NCBI GenBank assembly: GCA_002104905.1
Contig: MCFE01000813.1
Coordinates: forward strand, 1-33,771
Origin: Basidiobolus meristosporus CBS 931.73
Lineage: Eukaryota > Basidiobolomycota > Basidiobolomycetes > Basidiobolales > Basidiobolaceae
DNA: 33,771 nucleotides
Direction of reading: 5' to 3'
In this document: positions 18,511-29,149 of the stretch, in pieces
Layout of the letters: every line of letters begins with the position of its first letter
Numbering within the stretch: the first letter of the stretch is position 1
Position numbers and translations under genes: made by a program
Notes under the pieces: model-generated
Databases searched by the model: none
The model's input: only the letters and a program-made list of their open reading frames with translations
Told to the model about the DNA's origin: nothing

Positions 18511-19248
18511 ATGAAATTTACCACCTCCATTTCCGCTTGTTTGACATTCGCTGCTGTTGCTTTGGCCTTGCCACATCAAAACCTTCAGAACCATTGCCAG
18601 GAAATGCAAAATACCGCCCTTCATTGCCTTGAGGAACGTCAATCTGGCTTGATGTACAGATGCACCGGTGGAAAGGTGGTTGATTATACTTGTCCAGGAG
18701 ACCAAGTTTGTGTGATGTTTACATTCGGGTCGTCTACTAGTGCAGCTTGCGCGGACAGACCTCCGGAGTCAGTGAACAAGTCTGAACACTCATCTTCATC
18801 ATCGGTATACACCAACTCTACTTCCGTGGCTGCGCCAACCTCTATTCATACCCAATCCCTCCCTCGTGCCACCCCCAAGCCAACTGTTCATTCACCATGT
18901 GAATGCACTCCTGTTGAGCCATCATCTGTCACATACATGAACGATTTCCTCATTGCCTATCAAAATCAAGGATATTTCTGGGATGTTGCCGCACGCAACC
19001 CTGACTCTGTTCATCGCTTCGAGTACGAAGGAGTTAACGCCGAGGGAGAGAGCTTCACAGCTGCCACCATCATTCAACCAAAGGAGTATATTGAGGGAGA
19101 TCTTCCCATGGGTGCCAAACTTTATGACTGCTTCAAGAAGTCAGAGCTTGTACCCAGCTGGAATAGTGATGCTGTCATCGCCTCGAAGTGCTCTCTGTAT
19201 GATGACAATAAGCTCATTGCCAGCATGGAATTTACCGCCAGTCAGTAA
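18511..19248 (+). CDS. Two-domain secreted protein: CBM19-like module plus novel C-terminal domain
   Basis: This encodes 245 residues. Residues 1-20 are a signal peptide; 21-85 hold the six-Cys CBM19-like module (C29, C39, C51, C61, C67, C80); 86-128 form a Ser/Thr/Pro linker likely to be O-glycosylated; 130-245 form a second domain opening with CEC (C130, C132) and carrying C207 and C227. The second domain is shared only with the broken 3102 gene and contains YMNDFLIAYQNQGYFWDVA and KLYDCFK-type motifs. I do not recognise it. Both two-domain genes bracket the single-domain members, so the short genes may be truncated derivatives, or the tail was gained once. Probable role: wall-targeted delivery of the C-terminal domain through the binding module (inference). 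Confidence 0.88.
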   Translation: MKFTTSISACLTFAAVALALPHQNLQNHCQEMQNTALHCLEERQSGLMYRCTGGKVVDYTCPGDQVCVMFTFGSSTSAACADRPPESVNKSEHSSSSSVYTNSTSVAAPTSIHTQSLPRATPKPTVHSPCECTPVEPSSVTYMNDFLIAYQNQGYFWDVAARNPDSVHRFEYEGVNAEGESFTAATIIQPKEYIEGDLPMGAKLYDCFKKSELVPSWNSDAVIASKCSLYDDNKLIASMEFTASQ

Positions 19249-19345
19249 ATCCCAAAGTGTAAAATATTTCCCGAGTATATAGAAGGGGTATTGGCTGAAA
19301 CGGCGCAACCCCTCTTTCTAAGTAATAATGTGTATAAGAAATCAT

Positions 19346-19351
19346 AATAAA
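19346..19351 (+). terminator. Poly(A) signal of the 18511 gene
   Basis: AATAAA, 98 nt after the stop. Confidence 0.65.
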
Positions 19352-21833
19352 TGCCAACTACCTCAAAAACCCAGTTTATCATCTATTTACGTGTTGCGGT
19401 GGTAAAACGAGTTCGTATTGCAATACGCATGGAACAAAATTTCCACTGCTGCGATGCAAAGATGGGTATTTCAAGTGACTAGGGGGCATGTATTCAAATG
19501 AACATTCAATGATCGAAAGGTCACCAATATCGGCACATTCAACATTGTAAGTATTCAAGTGTAACAACTATTTGATATGATTCGATTTGACTGCATGTAC
19601 ACAATACAAAGGGTCAGATCAATATACCATTAATGAGATAATGTGCTCTCATGATGGCCAAAAGGACCGCAACCGTTACATAGCCATTCGAAATTCATCT
19701 GCAGTCCATTAGCTCGTTCGCTTGGACAAATCCCAAAAAATTTATTCCTTAAATCAGCAGATTTCACTTTCCTGATTCTCTACTAATATTGGGCAAGGTC
19801 ACTAGAGTAATAGAAAATACCCAGGCGGTATATACTCGCAAGTAAGTTGAATTGGCAACTTGGGTGTTTGGAGCAATTAGAAATGTGGTCCTTCACATAT
19901 GTATTGGTGTATTGAGGGGAGATGAGCTATTTGTACTTCCAGAAATTCATAAAAAATATTAACATGCACTGACACTCTAGCAAATTACCCATAGTATAAT
20001 TCATTACCAATGAAGAATTAGGACCAATTCCATTATTTGCGGTAACAAAGAAATTTATGAAACTTCCAAAGACACTTGGTTTTAGAGCAATGAGGGTAGA
20101 CTGCTACTTGATCCAATCCTAAAGTGGATCAAATTCATCTACTAAACCCCATCACAATGTTCACCGGATACTGAGAATGGGCCACCAGTTGGGAGGACCA
20201 GGCGCAGATTTGGAATCGAAACAAATGTTAGCCCAATCCCTGGGATAAGTCGGGTATTCCGATGATACAACCCATCAGCAACGTTACTTCCCATCCAATC
20301 AGATCCACTATTCACCGGTAGGATTTCGTGAATGGCTTCATTGCCCTTTGATGTGGTAGGGTATGGTCAGTGGTTGATCACTTCGTGTATGAATCATTCC
20401 GGCTGACACCACCATTGGACAGACGGTCTGGCTGGTATCGACTACATGTTGTATACCGAGAATACACTATCAACGATTGGATCCTCCTCATGTAGGTTTC
20501 ATGAGTAGCCAATCGCATATGGTAATTACCTTTTGGCGTCCATCTCCGATCCCTCAGTACCTCGCATCACGATTAATTCAAACCAACCGCATCAGCGGGG
20601 TTGACCCAAAACGAGGTGATCGATTTCCTTTTGACCTTTTAGAATACCTTGGTACATACTCATGAAACCGGCGGCAACCCAAGTTGAGTCCCCCATGAAA
20701 CTTCGCTGGACCATATTACGCACCGCTCCACAGACTCCGCCGCGCAGCCATTGTATCGTAGACATCCGAGAGGTGACCAAACCGGCGTCTGGACTCGATT
20801 GTTCTCGAGAGAATTGAGAGGGAGGTAGCTCTCTGATCGCATATCCTGCTGGCAACGTCCATCAAACCACCATTAAACCCACCCCACGCCTTACAAACCA
20901 GACCCCTTATCAACCGTGCTCACGAGTATGCACCCAAGTACCCGTGAAAAGAGAGAAACAAGTATGGTAAATCACCTACCAGCATCCGGAGGATTTGGGC
21001 ATTCCTTAGTGGATTTAAACGAAGTACTGATCGATCCAGTAGTGTTGATTCCATGGAATATTTCTACCGCGTTGAACGTGTGTAACTCTCACCTGCCTAT
21101 CAGAGATATCACCCAGCAAGCTTGCACAAAACACGTTGGTTCGGGCAATGCATGGGCAATTGGTGGACATCCAAGTTAATTCCACATAAGGAAGGAATGG
21201 TGGATTCATGCGTCAAGATCGTCTGCTCGCTGTACTGGTGGAGATCTGAGATAGGGTTGGGTTGGGGTGGTGATGCTTTATGCTTCGTGGTTAGCCTATT
21301 ATGTATAACCATCCGTAAGGGCCGCCCGGATTATTTCCTATGCAAGCGCCGCTCTGATTGCTGTCTTTCGAAAGGAACTTGGCTATTGCGTCCAAACAGT
21401 TGTACCTGTAGCCTGTCTACCAGAATGGCAGCCATAAGATCATTAATCTGACTATTGAGGGAGAGCCTAGTACCATATTTGGCTCAACCCAGATTCCGCG
21501 CTGCATCCTGCTTTGATTGGGTCATATTAGGGTAGGTGAGAACATGGTAGAAAGAAGGCCTTCTACTTCCGTTACTCTTCAGTGGAGCGCACTTTGCGGA
21601 TCAAGTTACCACATCACTCGGGATGTGCGAACTTGCCTACTTAACGAGGTCCTCTCGCCAACAACGAGATCCGTTTAGCGGGCAACATAAGTAGTGGGCG
21701 GAGATTGATATTCTCTTGGGTAATTGGGCACGCTAATCATGATCTCCAGCGGATTCATCAAGAATGGGAGCCACGGTGGTTGTTGAAACGAACACGCGGT
21801 TCAAATAAGAGAATATAGTGTTTCCAAACATGA
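19352..21833. other. Long region without a supported gene
   Basis: No frame here is recognisable. A minus-strand region at about 20590-20913 has two overlapping frames (MIRGLVCKAWGG... and ...AAGFMSMYQGILKGQ) that could be one frameshifted relic, but no family is evident. 20290-20340 has a CTATTCACCGGTAGG word also seen in array spacers at 10020 and 15880. GC content rises slightly around 20500-21700. Confidence 0.45.
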
Positions 21834-21839
21834 TTTATT
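21834..21839 (-). terminator. Poly(A) signal of the 22524 gene
   Basis: AATAAA on the minus strand, 86 nt after the stop. Confidence 0.6.
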
Positions 21840-21924
21840 TCCAGCTTTTTCTTACCAGAAGTGAAAGATCTACTAAATGAAATGCCCGATAGGTTTGCAT
21901 CCAGTGCTACGCTATTGAAGTGAT

Positions 21925-22530
21925 TTATCCTTGCAACTGGCAGGAAGTGACGCTGATATCAACGTGGTCTAGTCTAGAACCGAAGGTACGGGCGATTTGT
22001 TCGTAGTACTTCTTGTCTCCGACAAGAAGATCGATGTGGTTGTTTCCGAAGCTCCATCCCTTGTCATCAACACGGACACATCCGTTGTGAGTGGATCCGT
22101 TGGGCATCTTCAATCCCTTCAATTGGTTGACCATAACCTTGCTACCATATGGAAGATCGTTGGCTGAGATACTGATGAATGGCTTGAGAGAGTTACTTCT
22201 AGAGCCAAGGCCGTAAGGGTAACGCTTCTGATCAAGCGTCATGAAGCAGCTATAGCCGCTACCGCAGCCGCACGCAAGGTTGACGACCTTTCCGTTGTTC
22301 AAACGGGCAGTGCCCTCCATGCGAGCTGCCTCAGCAAACGATCTGGAGACCTTGGCAATGGTCTGTCCGGAGCAGGTACGGAGGTCGATACTCTTGGATC
22401 CAGAGTGGTCGCCCTCTTTAGCGATCCAGTAGAAAGTCATCTTCACCCTTTTGGCCATGACGGCAGTTTGGAAAAGGGTAACGTAGAGGAGGGTAATCAA
22501 GAGAAGTTTGTTGAGTACTTGCATGGTCAA
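21925..22530 (-). CDS. Secreted 3D-domain (MltA/RlpA-like double-psi barrel) protein, copy 1
   Basis: This encodes 201 residues (199 if it starts at the second Met, 22524, which matches the paralogue's start). A signal peptide of about 25 residues ends AVMA. The order of motifs is typical of bacterial secreted 3D-domain proteins: a TFYWIAKE opening, KVSRSFAEAARMEGTARLNN, YPYGLGS, SANDLPYGS, then CVRVDDKGWSFGNNHIDLL. The three signature aspartates are D125, D155/156 and D167. Six cysteines (53, 87, 89, 95, 151, 197) could form disulfides. In bacteria such domains occur in lytic transglycosylases and resuscitation factors acting on peptidoglycan. In a fungus the substrate could be bacterial walls or the fungus's own polysaccharide; this is open. 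Bacterial origin is plausible. Confidence 0.88.
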   Translation of the reverse strand: MTMQVLNKLLLITLLYVTLFQTAVMAKRVKMTFYWIAKEGDHSGSKSIDLRTCSGQTIAKVSRSFAEAARMEGTARLNNGKVVNLACGCGSGYSCFMTLDQKRYPYGLGSRSNSLKPFISISANDLPYGSKVMVNQLKGLKMPNGSTHNGCVRVDDKGWSFGNNHIDLLVGDKKYYEQIARTFGSRLDHVDISVTSCQLQG

Positions 22531-22574
22531 GTCGGCTATGGAGCAGATAGAGCATTAGCGACTCATGCTTATCT

Positions 22575-22582
22575 TTTTATAT
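22575..22582 (-). promoter_or_regulatory. TATA box of the 22524/22530 gene
   Basis: TATAAAAA on the minus strand, 44-50 nt before the candidate ATGs. Confidence 0.75.
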
Positions 22583-22681
22583 CCTCTCTCTACGGTCGAA
22601 GTTGAGCTCGTAGCAACAAAGATCTGATATCCATTTCGCTCGTTCCAGTCTTGAATCATACTATAAGGGGTTCCCTTATTC

Positions 22682-22709
22682 TTTGAGTCGGTCACCTACT
22701 ATATTCATC
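22682..22709 (-). promoter_or_regulatory. Upstream element shared by both 3D genes, copy 1
   Basis: On the + strand GAGTCGGTCACCT followed by ACTATATTCATC. It matches 24985-25012 with three mismatches by eye while the sequence around it has diverged. It may be an activator site. Confidence 0.5.
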
Positions 22710-24192
22710 CTATCTCAGATACCAGCAGGAAAGGCTACCGTTTAGATCGAATTGGTCGCACAAAAACCATGCTTGTGTATTAACCTAAGGCAGCTTCTAG
22801 CAAATGCCAAACGAGAGGGATAAGATTGACTATATATTTGGGATTCTTCTTTTTTCTTTGACATTAGAGGACGTCCTTGTGTTGACCGGTTTATGATTGG
22901 TGAAAAGTGTGGTAAATATCGGAGCGTTCCTTGAAACGCGCAATGGGGTCCTAATTGGGCAGCCACTAAATGCTTAACGTAAAGAGCCTCCGAGCTTTCA
23001 CTCATTTTAGGAAATTGATTCTACCGGGCCTCGTATTAGACATTGAACTTAGGGAAAGCTGTGGTTTGGCCATAGAACTGTAAATGAGATACAGGCGGCG
23101 ATTGCTATAATTCTCCATCGATGCCAAAGATATCCCAAATGCGGCATAGGTCAGCCCGTCTGAGAACCATCAAATGCTCAATAGCAATTGCTTTCACAAC
23201 CAATTCGATAATCTTGCATTACCTTAGTCAAAGTATCAGAGGTGGTACATAGCATCGATCACTCCGCATGATCCAAATCAATAACCTTGCAGGAGTGGAG
23301 CCATGTTCCAAATGACCCAATAGGTCATCACCATCCGTAAATCTTGCATGAGATTGTCACTACACTACCTTGGCTGAAATCTCCTTGGGTAACGGGCAGC
23401 CGTTGGTCACACGGGTGCAAATCACAGCATTCTCCAGGGATATATCGATGTTTGTACCACGTAATGCACGCTGTGTGACATCGTAAAGATACCCCCCTTG
23501 TTCTCACTTGCCTAATTTTCCGGTTCGTGCCCTCCTCATAGATTTTTCTTTGGAATGCGATTAGCGGTTTCCCATGGTTCCCGAGTTGATCTATACGATT
23601 ATATCATCGGAACCACATATTACTCCATTATCCAATGCACAGTCTTCACTCTTGCCACATCGATGCGATAATTATCAAGTATATCTCAGTGATCGTGAAC
23701 TACTGAGTACTAGACAGACTACTTAATCAAGTTATTAGTGGGATGATCAAATAAGCTACTACACCAGGACTGCGATAGTTTTTCTTTTGTCCAATCTAAA
23801 TGGCAAACACATAAATGATTTGATTGGCCAATTTCATACTACGACACCAAGTCGACGCATCCAAAGAAATCGGGATTGATAATTGCTAAACAACAGAGGA
23901 ATGTTCCACCTCTTCATCTGCATCTCAGGATTGGCAGCCAGATTTCCTCAAACCTTGGTTGAGATCAGACGCACAATGCAGGCGCATAGATAGTCATCGC
24001 TATTTGCCGACAGTCGGAGGTCATTCTCGAAGCATTATTAATTGGGAGCAGTATAAGTGCGCTTCAGTGGAGTTGCCATCGCCTCGCCCAACCCAAATAT
24101 ATATGGAAAGGGATAGGAGGACACAATTTATCAAGACAACTATAGTACATATCGGGGAGTGAGGTGGTGATTCTTATGAGCATAGACAGACG
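22710..24192. other. Spacer between the two 3D genes
   Basis: No supported gene; frames at 22742-23005 (-) and 23959-24162 (+) are not recognisable. No relic of a third 3D gene was seen. Confidence 0.5.
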
Positions 24193-24198
24193 TTTATT
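24193..24198 (-). terminator. Poly(A) signal of the 24878 gene
   Basis: AATAAA on the minus strand, 81 nt after the stop. Confidence 0.6.
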
Positions 24199-24278
24199 GA
24201 TACTGTTTTCCGGTTAGAAGCTCCAGTTCAACTGAAGATACATCCAGTGTAGTGGTAGTGTTGTGCCCATGTAAAATC

Positions 24279-24878
24279 TTACCCTTGTAGCTTGCAAGAG
24301 GAGATGGAGATATCGACATATCTAAGCTTAGACCCGTAGTTGCGTGAGATTTGGTCGTAATACTTCTTGTCACCAACTAACAGATCAATGTGATTGTTGC
24401 CAAAGCTCCAGCCTTTATCGTCCACGCGAACACATCCATTGTGGGTGATGCCGTTGGGCATTTTCAATCCTTTCAATTGGTTCACCATAACCTTGCTACC
24501 ATATGGAAGATCGTTGGCTGAGATACTGATGAATGGCTTAAGTGCGTTGCTTCGGGAACCTAAACCAAATGGATACCGTTTGGGATCGAGTTCCATAAAG
24601 CAGTTGTAGCCGCTACCGCAGCTGCAAGCTAGGTTCACGATCTTTCCGTTATTCAGACGTGCAGTGCCTTCCATACGGGCTGCGTTGGCAAAGGACTTTG
24701 AAACCTTGGCGATGTTCTTTCCAGAGCAGGTGCGAAGATTGACATTCTTGGATCCAGAGTGATCGCTCTCCTTGGCGACCCAGTAGTAGGTCATCTTCAC
24801 CCTTTTTGCCATGACCGCTGTCTGGAAAAGGGTGATGTAAAGGAGAGTAATCAGGAGAAGCTTGTTGAGTACTTGCAT
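24279..24878 (-). CDS. Secreted 3D-domain (MltA/RlpA-like double-psi barrel) protein, copy 2
   Basis: This encodes 199 residues, colinear with the copy at 21925-22530 and largely identical over the catalytic-type domain (LPYGSKVMVNQLKGLKMPNG is unchanged). Signal peptide MQVLNKLLL...AVMA. It keeps the three aspartates, all six cysteines, the TYYWVAKE opening and the FGNNHIDLL end. Changes cluster in exposed lysine/serine positions and the last 25 residues. Same orientation, 1.7 kb apart: a tandem duplication. Its start at 24878 supports the second Met in copy 1. Confidence 0.88.
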   Translation of the reverse strand: MQVLNKLLLITLLYITLFQTAVMAKRVKMTYYWVAKESDHSGSKNVNLRTCSGKNIAKVSKSFANAARMEGTARLNNGKIVNLACSCGSGYNCFMELDPKRYPFGLGSRSNALKPFISISANDLPYGSKVMVNQLKGLKMPNGITHNGCVRVDDKGWSFGNNHIDLLVGDKKYYDQISRNYGSKLRYVDISISSCKLQG

Positions 24879-24916
24879 GTTGAAGTGGATGGAGAGTAGT
24901 TATTCATTGACGCTGC

Positions 24917-24925
24917 TTATATATA
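24917..24925 (-). promoter_or_regulatory. TATA box of the 24878 gene
   Basis: TATATATAA on the minus strand, 38 nt before the ATG. Confidence 0.75.
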
Positions 24926-24984
24926 CTTTTGCTATGAAGCCTCCAGCCTTTTGAACATCGCTAGCACTTGAATCTGCCTTCCCC

Positions 24985-25012
24985 TTCGAGTCGGTCACCT
25001 TCTATATTGATC
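24985..25012 (-). promoter_or_regulatory. Upstream element shared by both 3D genes, copy 2
   Basis: On the + strand GAGTCGGTCACCT followed by TCTATATTGATC, about 107 nt before the ATG; see the entry at 22682. Confidence 0.5.
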
Positions 25013-27904
25013 ACAAAGTGGATGTTGACAGAAAGCGTTGCACAACGCTCCCATTTGGGCTGAATAGATGAATGCCATGGAGCCAGGGAGGTGAAAGGCT
25101 TGCCATTTACATAGCATAACCACGATTCGACTGACTCACAGATTGTTATTATTCAAAAACGCAGAAACTTCCTTCGAATTGCCTCGGATCCATGATTGGC
25201 CAGGCTCGAGATAAGAATTTAAAGTTTGGAACTCTCCGAACCAGTGTTTGTTTTAGGAAACAATCGATCCACCTAGCCATCATATATTGATAATTCACCA
25301 ACAGGCATAATCATGATTATATAGTTGAACTCATCAAAGGATGTTGATAATAGAGAGACCCTGTTGATAGTGCGTTCTACAGTTACCCAGTATGCCTCAT
25401 ACCTTTGCTATTGAGAAGTTCTAGCATCTGTATCACAACTTTGAAATGACTTAAAACACCGTAATACGGGGTCAACAACAAGTCGGATGGCACAGGTTCT
25501 TGCAACATCATAAATAGAGTTACTTGACGTTAACTGTTTCTGGATACCGTAATTGCTACCGTCGTTAATTGTTATTGGTGCGGTGGAGGCTAAGCTCGTA
25601 CTGTAGTTTTCATTTCGTGTCAATCTATGTAGAACTCACAGTTCTTTTAGTGAACAGGATTAACAATCGTTAGTTAGTCGTGGCGGTCATTATCTTATCG
25701 TCGTCGAAAACTTATTTCGAATGGTCTGACAAATGCATGTAGAACAGTCTGTGTGTAATATGCAAGTAATATGTTAGTGTCAATAGCTGACGAGGGTACC
25801 AAATGTTTGTTGTCACTGAAAATCCACTCTTGATGCCTTTCTTGGGCAAGTTTCAGCCCATCTTGTCTCCGGCTGGGCTAACACACAATCGAGTCATTCC
25901 TATTAATCATTCACAAAGTATTCTGAAGTGCCAGTAGAGAATCTCTCTATAAAGGGACAACATAGTGAATATATGATAGTCGGAGATTCCTAACGATATA
26001 GAAATTGTGTGAATGATGTGTGCCTACTTATCAATAGCAAATTGTGAAGGTTCTGGAGACGCTGAGTTTGCGGTAGCTATATGGATAACTACAATGATGC
26101 TATGGTAATGCAAATACCAGGGAGTAGCGTATGGTACATAGGAGATCAACTGATATAGGCATCAATACCGTGATTGCTCTTTGACCTGGGCTCTCATAGT
26201 GAAATACCCATTGCGCTGTATATAGGAGTTAAGCATTCCAAGTTAGTGCTCCAATCGCATCAAATTCCGATAAACATTTGAAAATGTGAGAATAAAGTAG
26301 TTTTATCATAAGCTGGAGTATTTCGGGGTGAAAATTAATCACTACAACCGACTTCAAATCCCAGAATCTACCAGAGACCTCAGTTAATTTTTAACCATTT
26401 GACCATGCAGAAATCTCAACGAATGGCTTAAAATGAGACATATCCTCGTCATCCTATAGAAAGTGGCCAGTAGTACCAAATTGCTCCAGTATTTTGGTTT
26501 GACATCGAGTCAATATCTTTAAAATTGAGCGTGGATACATCTTTTATCAATTCTTTACAGTACACATATTAACGCGACTATATGTGCCAGAGACCCTAAA
26601 TTTATGCATACTTGTCACCGAAGCTTCATTACATATTTCTTGAGTTAACTTCATGAGGCTCTACCAGCATGTGTATACTCCACTGCTGCCAAATAAATAT
26701 ACAGTCGGTTATTTTCTTAACTTCATGTTATCCATCCTTCTGTGAAATTGATGCTTATAATTTTTACTCATTTCATAACATTATTATCTACATGCTCGAA
26801 GTGGTGGTAGCCATATGTTGATAACTTGAAATCAGAAGAAACTAGTAGCATTCACTTAGTGGCTCATTGAGCTTAAAATATACACTTAAACTTCGAGTGA
26901 TGTTTGCTGTTTTAAGAATCAGAGTGGTTTAGAATAATCCCAAAAAGCTAGTAGTAATACTCGAGTCCTCACGGACATGTTGTAGCTTCTATTTATTGTG
27001 AGAATACTGGAGATATCAAAAGGGTGAGCTATTGTATTCTGGAGAGTATTGGATATGGCTAGAAGAATTAGAACAGTTGCATAAAATTCACTTTATGTTT
27101 ATTGAGCTCATATAGGGTGTTCATAAGGTGTATAATATTCAGTCAGGTAATGTAAAGAATGTTGTAAGGAAGGCTCCGGAAAGCCACAAATTTAGGGGCG
27201 CATGGTCAAGTTTGAACAATAATCCAGACGTCTAACAATAGAATTTCACCAAATCCCTGCCAGGAGATCGGGAAACCATTGTCAATTCTTGGTCGTATAT
27301 CAAGCTGGTCTACGAGGAATGAACGCAATAACGAACTGTATTATTGGACTGTCCGCCAGTTTATGGCTTGTTGATGCGGTTGCAATGATATATATATATT
27401 GATGATCACTAAGACGTCAACCAAATTTACAGGATGAAGTGTCTTGCTCTATGGAAGGAAATAGCAGCAAATGAAGCCATCAAGCTAGGAGAGCCACACT
27501 TTGCCGGGATAAAATCGGGATGGTTACATTTATTTCTGCTGCGCTGTAAGAGAAATATTTAATCGAGGATGCATTGAATAAAGTAAAGTTGCCGCATTTA
27601 GCTAGTGTTTTGTATAGTTTCACGCAGTCTCGTTCTGCGAAAAGATTTGGAGAAGAGTGTGAAACGTTCAGTATCCTATTTTGATATCGCCGTAGCGCAT
27701 CGGGGTGAGCCTTTGTGGCTTATAATTAACCGCCAAACATGAACAAGTTCAAGTATGAAGAATGGTTTGCACCAGAATTGCTTTGTTATGTGCCAATTCT
27801 TTAAATCTCACTCCAAATCTTGGTGTTGGTTGCATATATTGTTATAATTCACTTTTCCACTACCAACTTGACGCGATCAACGAGTATGGAGTTTGAAATG
27901 ATGA
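25013..27904. other. AT-rich gene-free region (2.9 kb)
   Basis: No open frame longer than about 70 codons, no repeat above a short TA run at about 27389, and no recognisable relic. This is the emptiest part of the window and separates the 3D pair from the DUF3472-like pair. Confidence 0.6.
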
Positions 27905-27910
27905 TTTATT
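27905..27910 (-). terminator. Poly(A) signal of the 28761 gene
   Basis: AATAAA on the minus strand, 33 nt after the stop. Confidence 0.6.
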
Positions 27911-27942
27911 ATGTACGGCTGATAGATATTGATTTGAAGTGA

Positions 27943-28761
27943 TCACAACTTACGGTTCATCTCGGAGGCGAGCCGATCCATGGCACAATTATCATATTGC
28001 AACCAAACCCCATCGGAATAATTGCAGCTTTCAGGCCAAGGATCACTACCGCCAACTGACAAGAAAATGGCGTTACCTTCACCAGCAAGTCCAGATCCCC
28101 AGCAATAACCGCTCCCAGTCTGCGTAACTTTACCACCCCAGTTTGGATAGCAGAAGTCTCCACCGGCAATGCGATAGCACTGCCGTCCAAAGATTCCTGT
28201 ACGGGTTTGTGACGGATCTTCCCACATGTCATCAATACGCTGGTGGATACCACCACCATTCCACATGTTGTATGACCCGAAGTTTTTCCCAGTAATGTTC
28301 GCCATGAATTGCCATTGATTCTCAATCAGAATCGTGGCTTTGAATACAGTATCTTGGCCCAGGTGAATTGCATCGACGCGCAGCCTGTAACGTTGCCCCG
28401 GTTGCCAATCGATGTCCATAATAGCCTGCTTACCAGACTTTTCTGTGGAGTTCTGGTAGATGACGTTTCGGCCAACGCCTGCAATTTCTGCCTTTTGAGA
28501 TTCTCCCAGATCGAAGAGAGAGAAGGTTGCCAATCTCTTGGAGTCACTGTAGGCTTGTAAGCCAAAGTAGCCATCTTCAAATCCTACAACACTCCAAAGC
28601 CCGGGCGCTCCATCGTTCCCTGAGGGAACTTCGATATCAGACTCAAAGCTGGTTATCGGACCAAAATTCCAGCCTGGCAATGAGTTTTCAAGATTCATAC
28701 TCATCCCATGGGCCACAGAGGATAGTACTGGCAGTAACACTAGCGGAAGTATCGTTTTCAT
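27943..28761 (-). CDS. Secreted DUF3472-like protein A
   Basis: This encodes 272 residues from the ATG at 28761. The frame is open upstream to 28896, but the TATA box at 28805-28813 lies inside that extension and only the 28761 start gives a signal peptide (MKTILPLVLL...VAHG). The features fit the DUF3472 family: an EVPSG start, GYFGLQ at 64-69, a SLFDLG-type beta strand, an IDWQPGQRYRLRVD segment near 116-130 and a repeated beta-rich layout. In bacteria this domain often accompanies carbohydrate-related modules; its activity is unknown. There are six cysteines, all in the last 80 residues, a Gly/Trp-rich C-terminal third and several N-glycosylation sequons. It is divergently paired with protein B. 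Confidence 0.75.
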   Translation of the reverse strand: MKTILPLVLLPVLSSVAHGMSMNLENSLPGWNFGPITSFESDIEVPSGNDGAPGLWSVVGFEDGYFGLQAYSDSKRLATFSLFDLGESQKAEIAGVGRNVIYQNSTEKSGKQAIMDIDWQPGQRYRLRVDAIHLGQDTVFKATILIENQWQFMANITGKNFGSYNMWNGGGIHQRIDDMWEDPSQTRTGIFGRQCYRIAGGDFCYPNWGGKVTQTGSGYCWGSGLAGEGNAIFLSVGGSDPWPESCNYSDGVWLQYDNCAMDRLASEMNRKL

Positions 28762-29149
28762 CTGTGATATTGCGAAGAATACTGGTAGAGGTACTGAACA
28801 CTGATTATATATAGTTTTTGCACAAGTACCAATGTAGCGATTCCTTATCTTGGTTCGATACCGAGAGAACCGAGGCTTTCTGCCGCTAGTAGACAAAATC
28901 TGTCACAGTTAGATGGCAAAATCTTTTATCGAAAAACAGCTTACTCAAAACAATCCCCGGAAAAGCCAATGCAGGGCTCACCAAATGATTGTTATCTAGA
29001 GATAATGTTCCTAAAAAGGTGGACCCTGCGGTATTAATCTCTAAGTTTCCATTTAGAAGTGAACACAGGCTGTTTTCTTTTCCATCGGAGGGGATTTTCT
29101 CACTTATAAAGTCGGTAACATTGTTGGCCTACAGCATTACATTCTCATC
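28762..29149. promoter_or_regulatory. Divergent promoter region of the DUF3472-like pair
   Basis: 388 bp separate the two start codons. Each side has its own TATA box 39-43 nt from the ATG: TATATATAA on the minus strand at 28805-28813 and TATAAA on the plus strand at 29105-29110. Shared control of both genes is plausible. Confidence 0.65.

Noticed and set aside
20592-20913. Minus-strand frames as a carrier or transporter relic
   Set aside because: They can be joined only by assuming a frameshift, and no diagnostic motif of any family is visible.
28849-28865. tRNA T-arm-like sequence CTTGGTTCGATACCGAG
   Set aside because: The stem-loop is good, but no matching acceptor stem, D-arm or anticodon arm lies upstream; it sits in the promoter-side region of the DUF3472-like gene A.
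28762-28896. 45-residue N-terminal extension of DUF3472-like protein A
   Set aside because: The TATA box lies inside it, and the signal peptide begins at the internal Met encoded at 28761.
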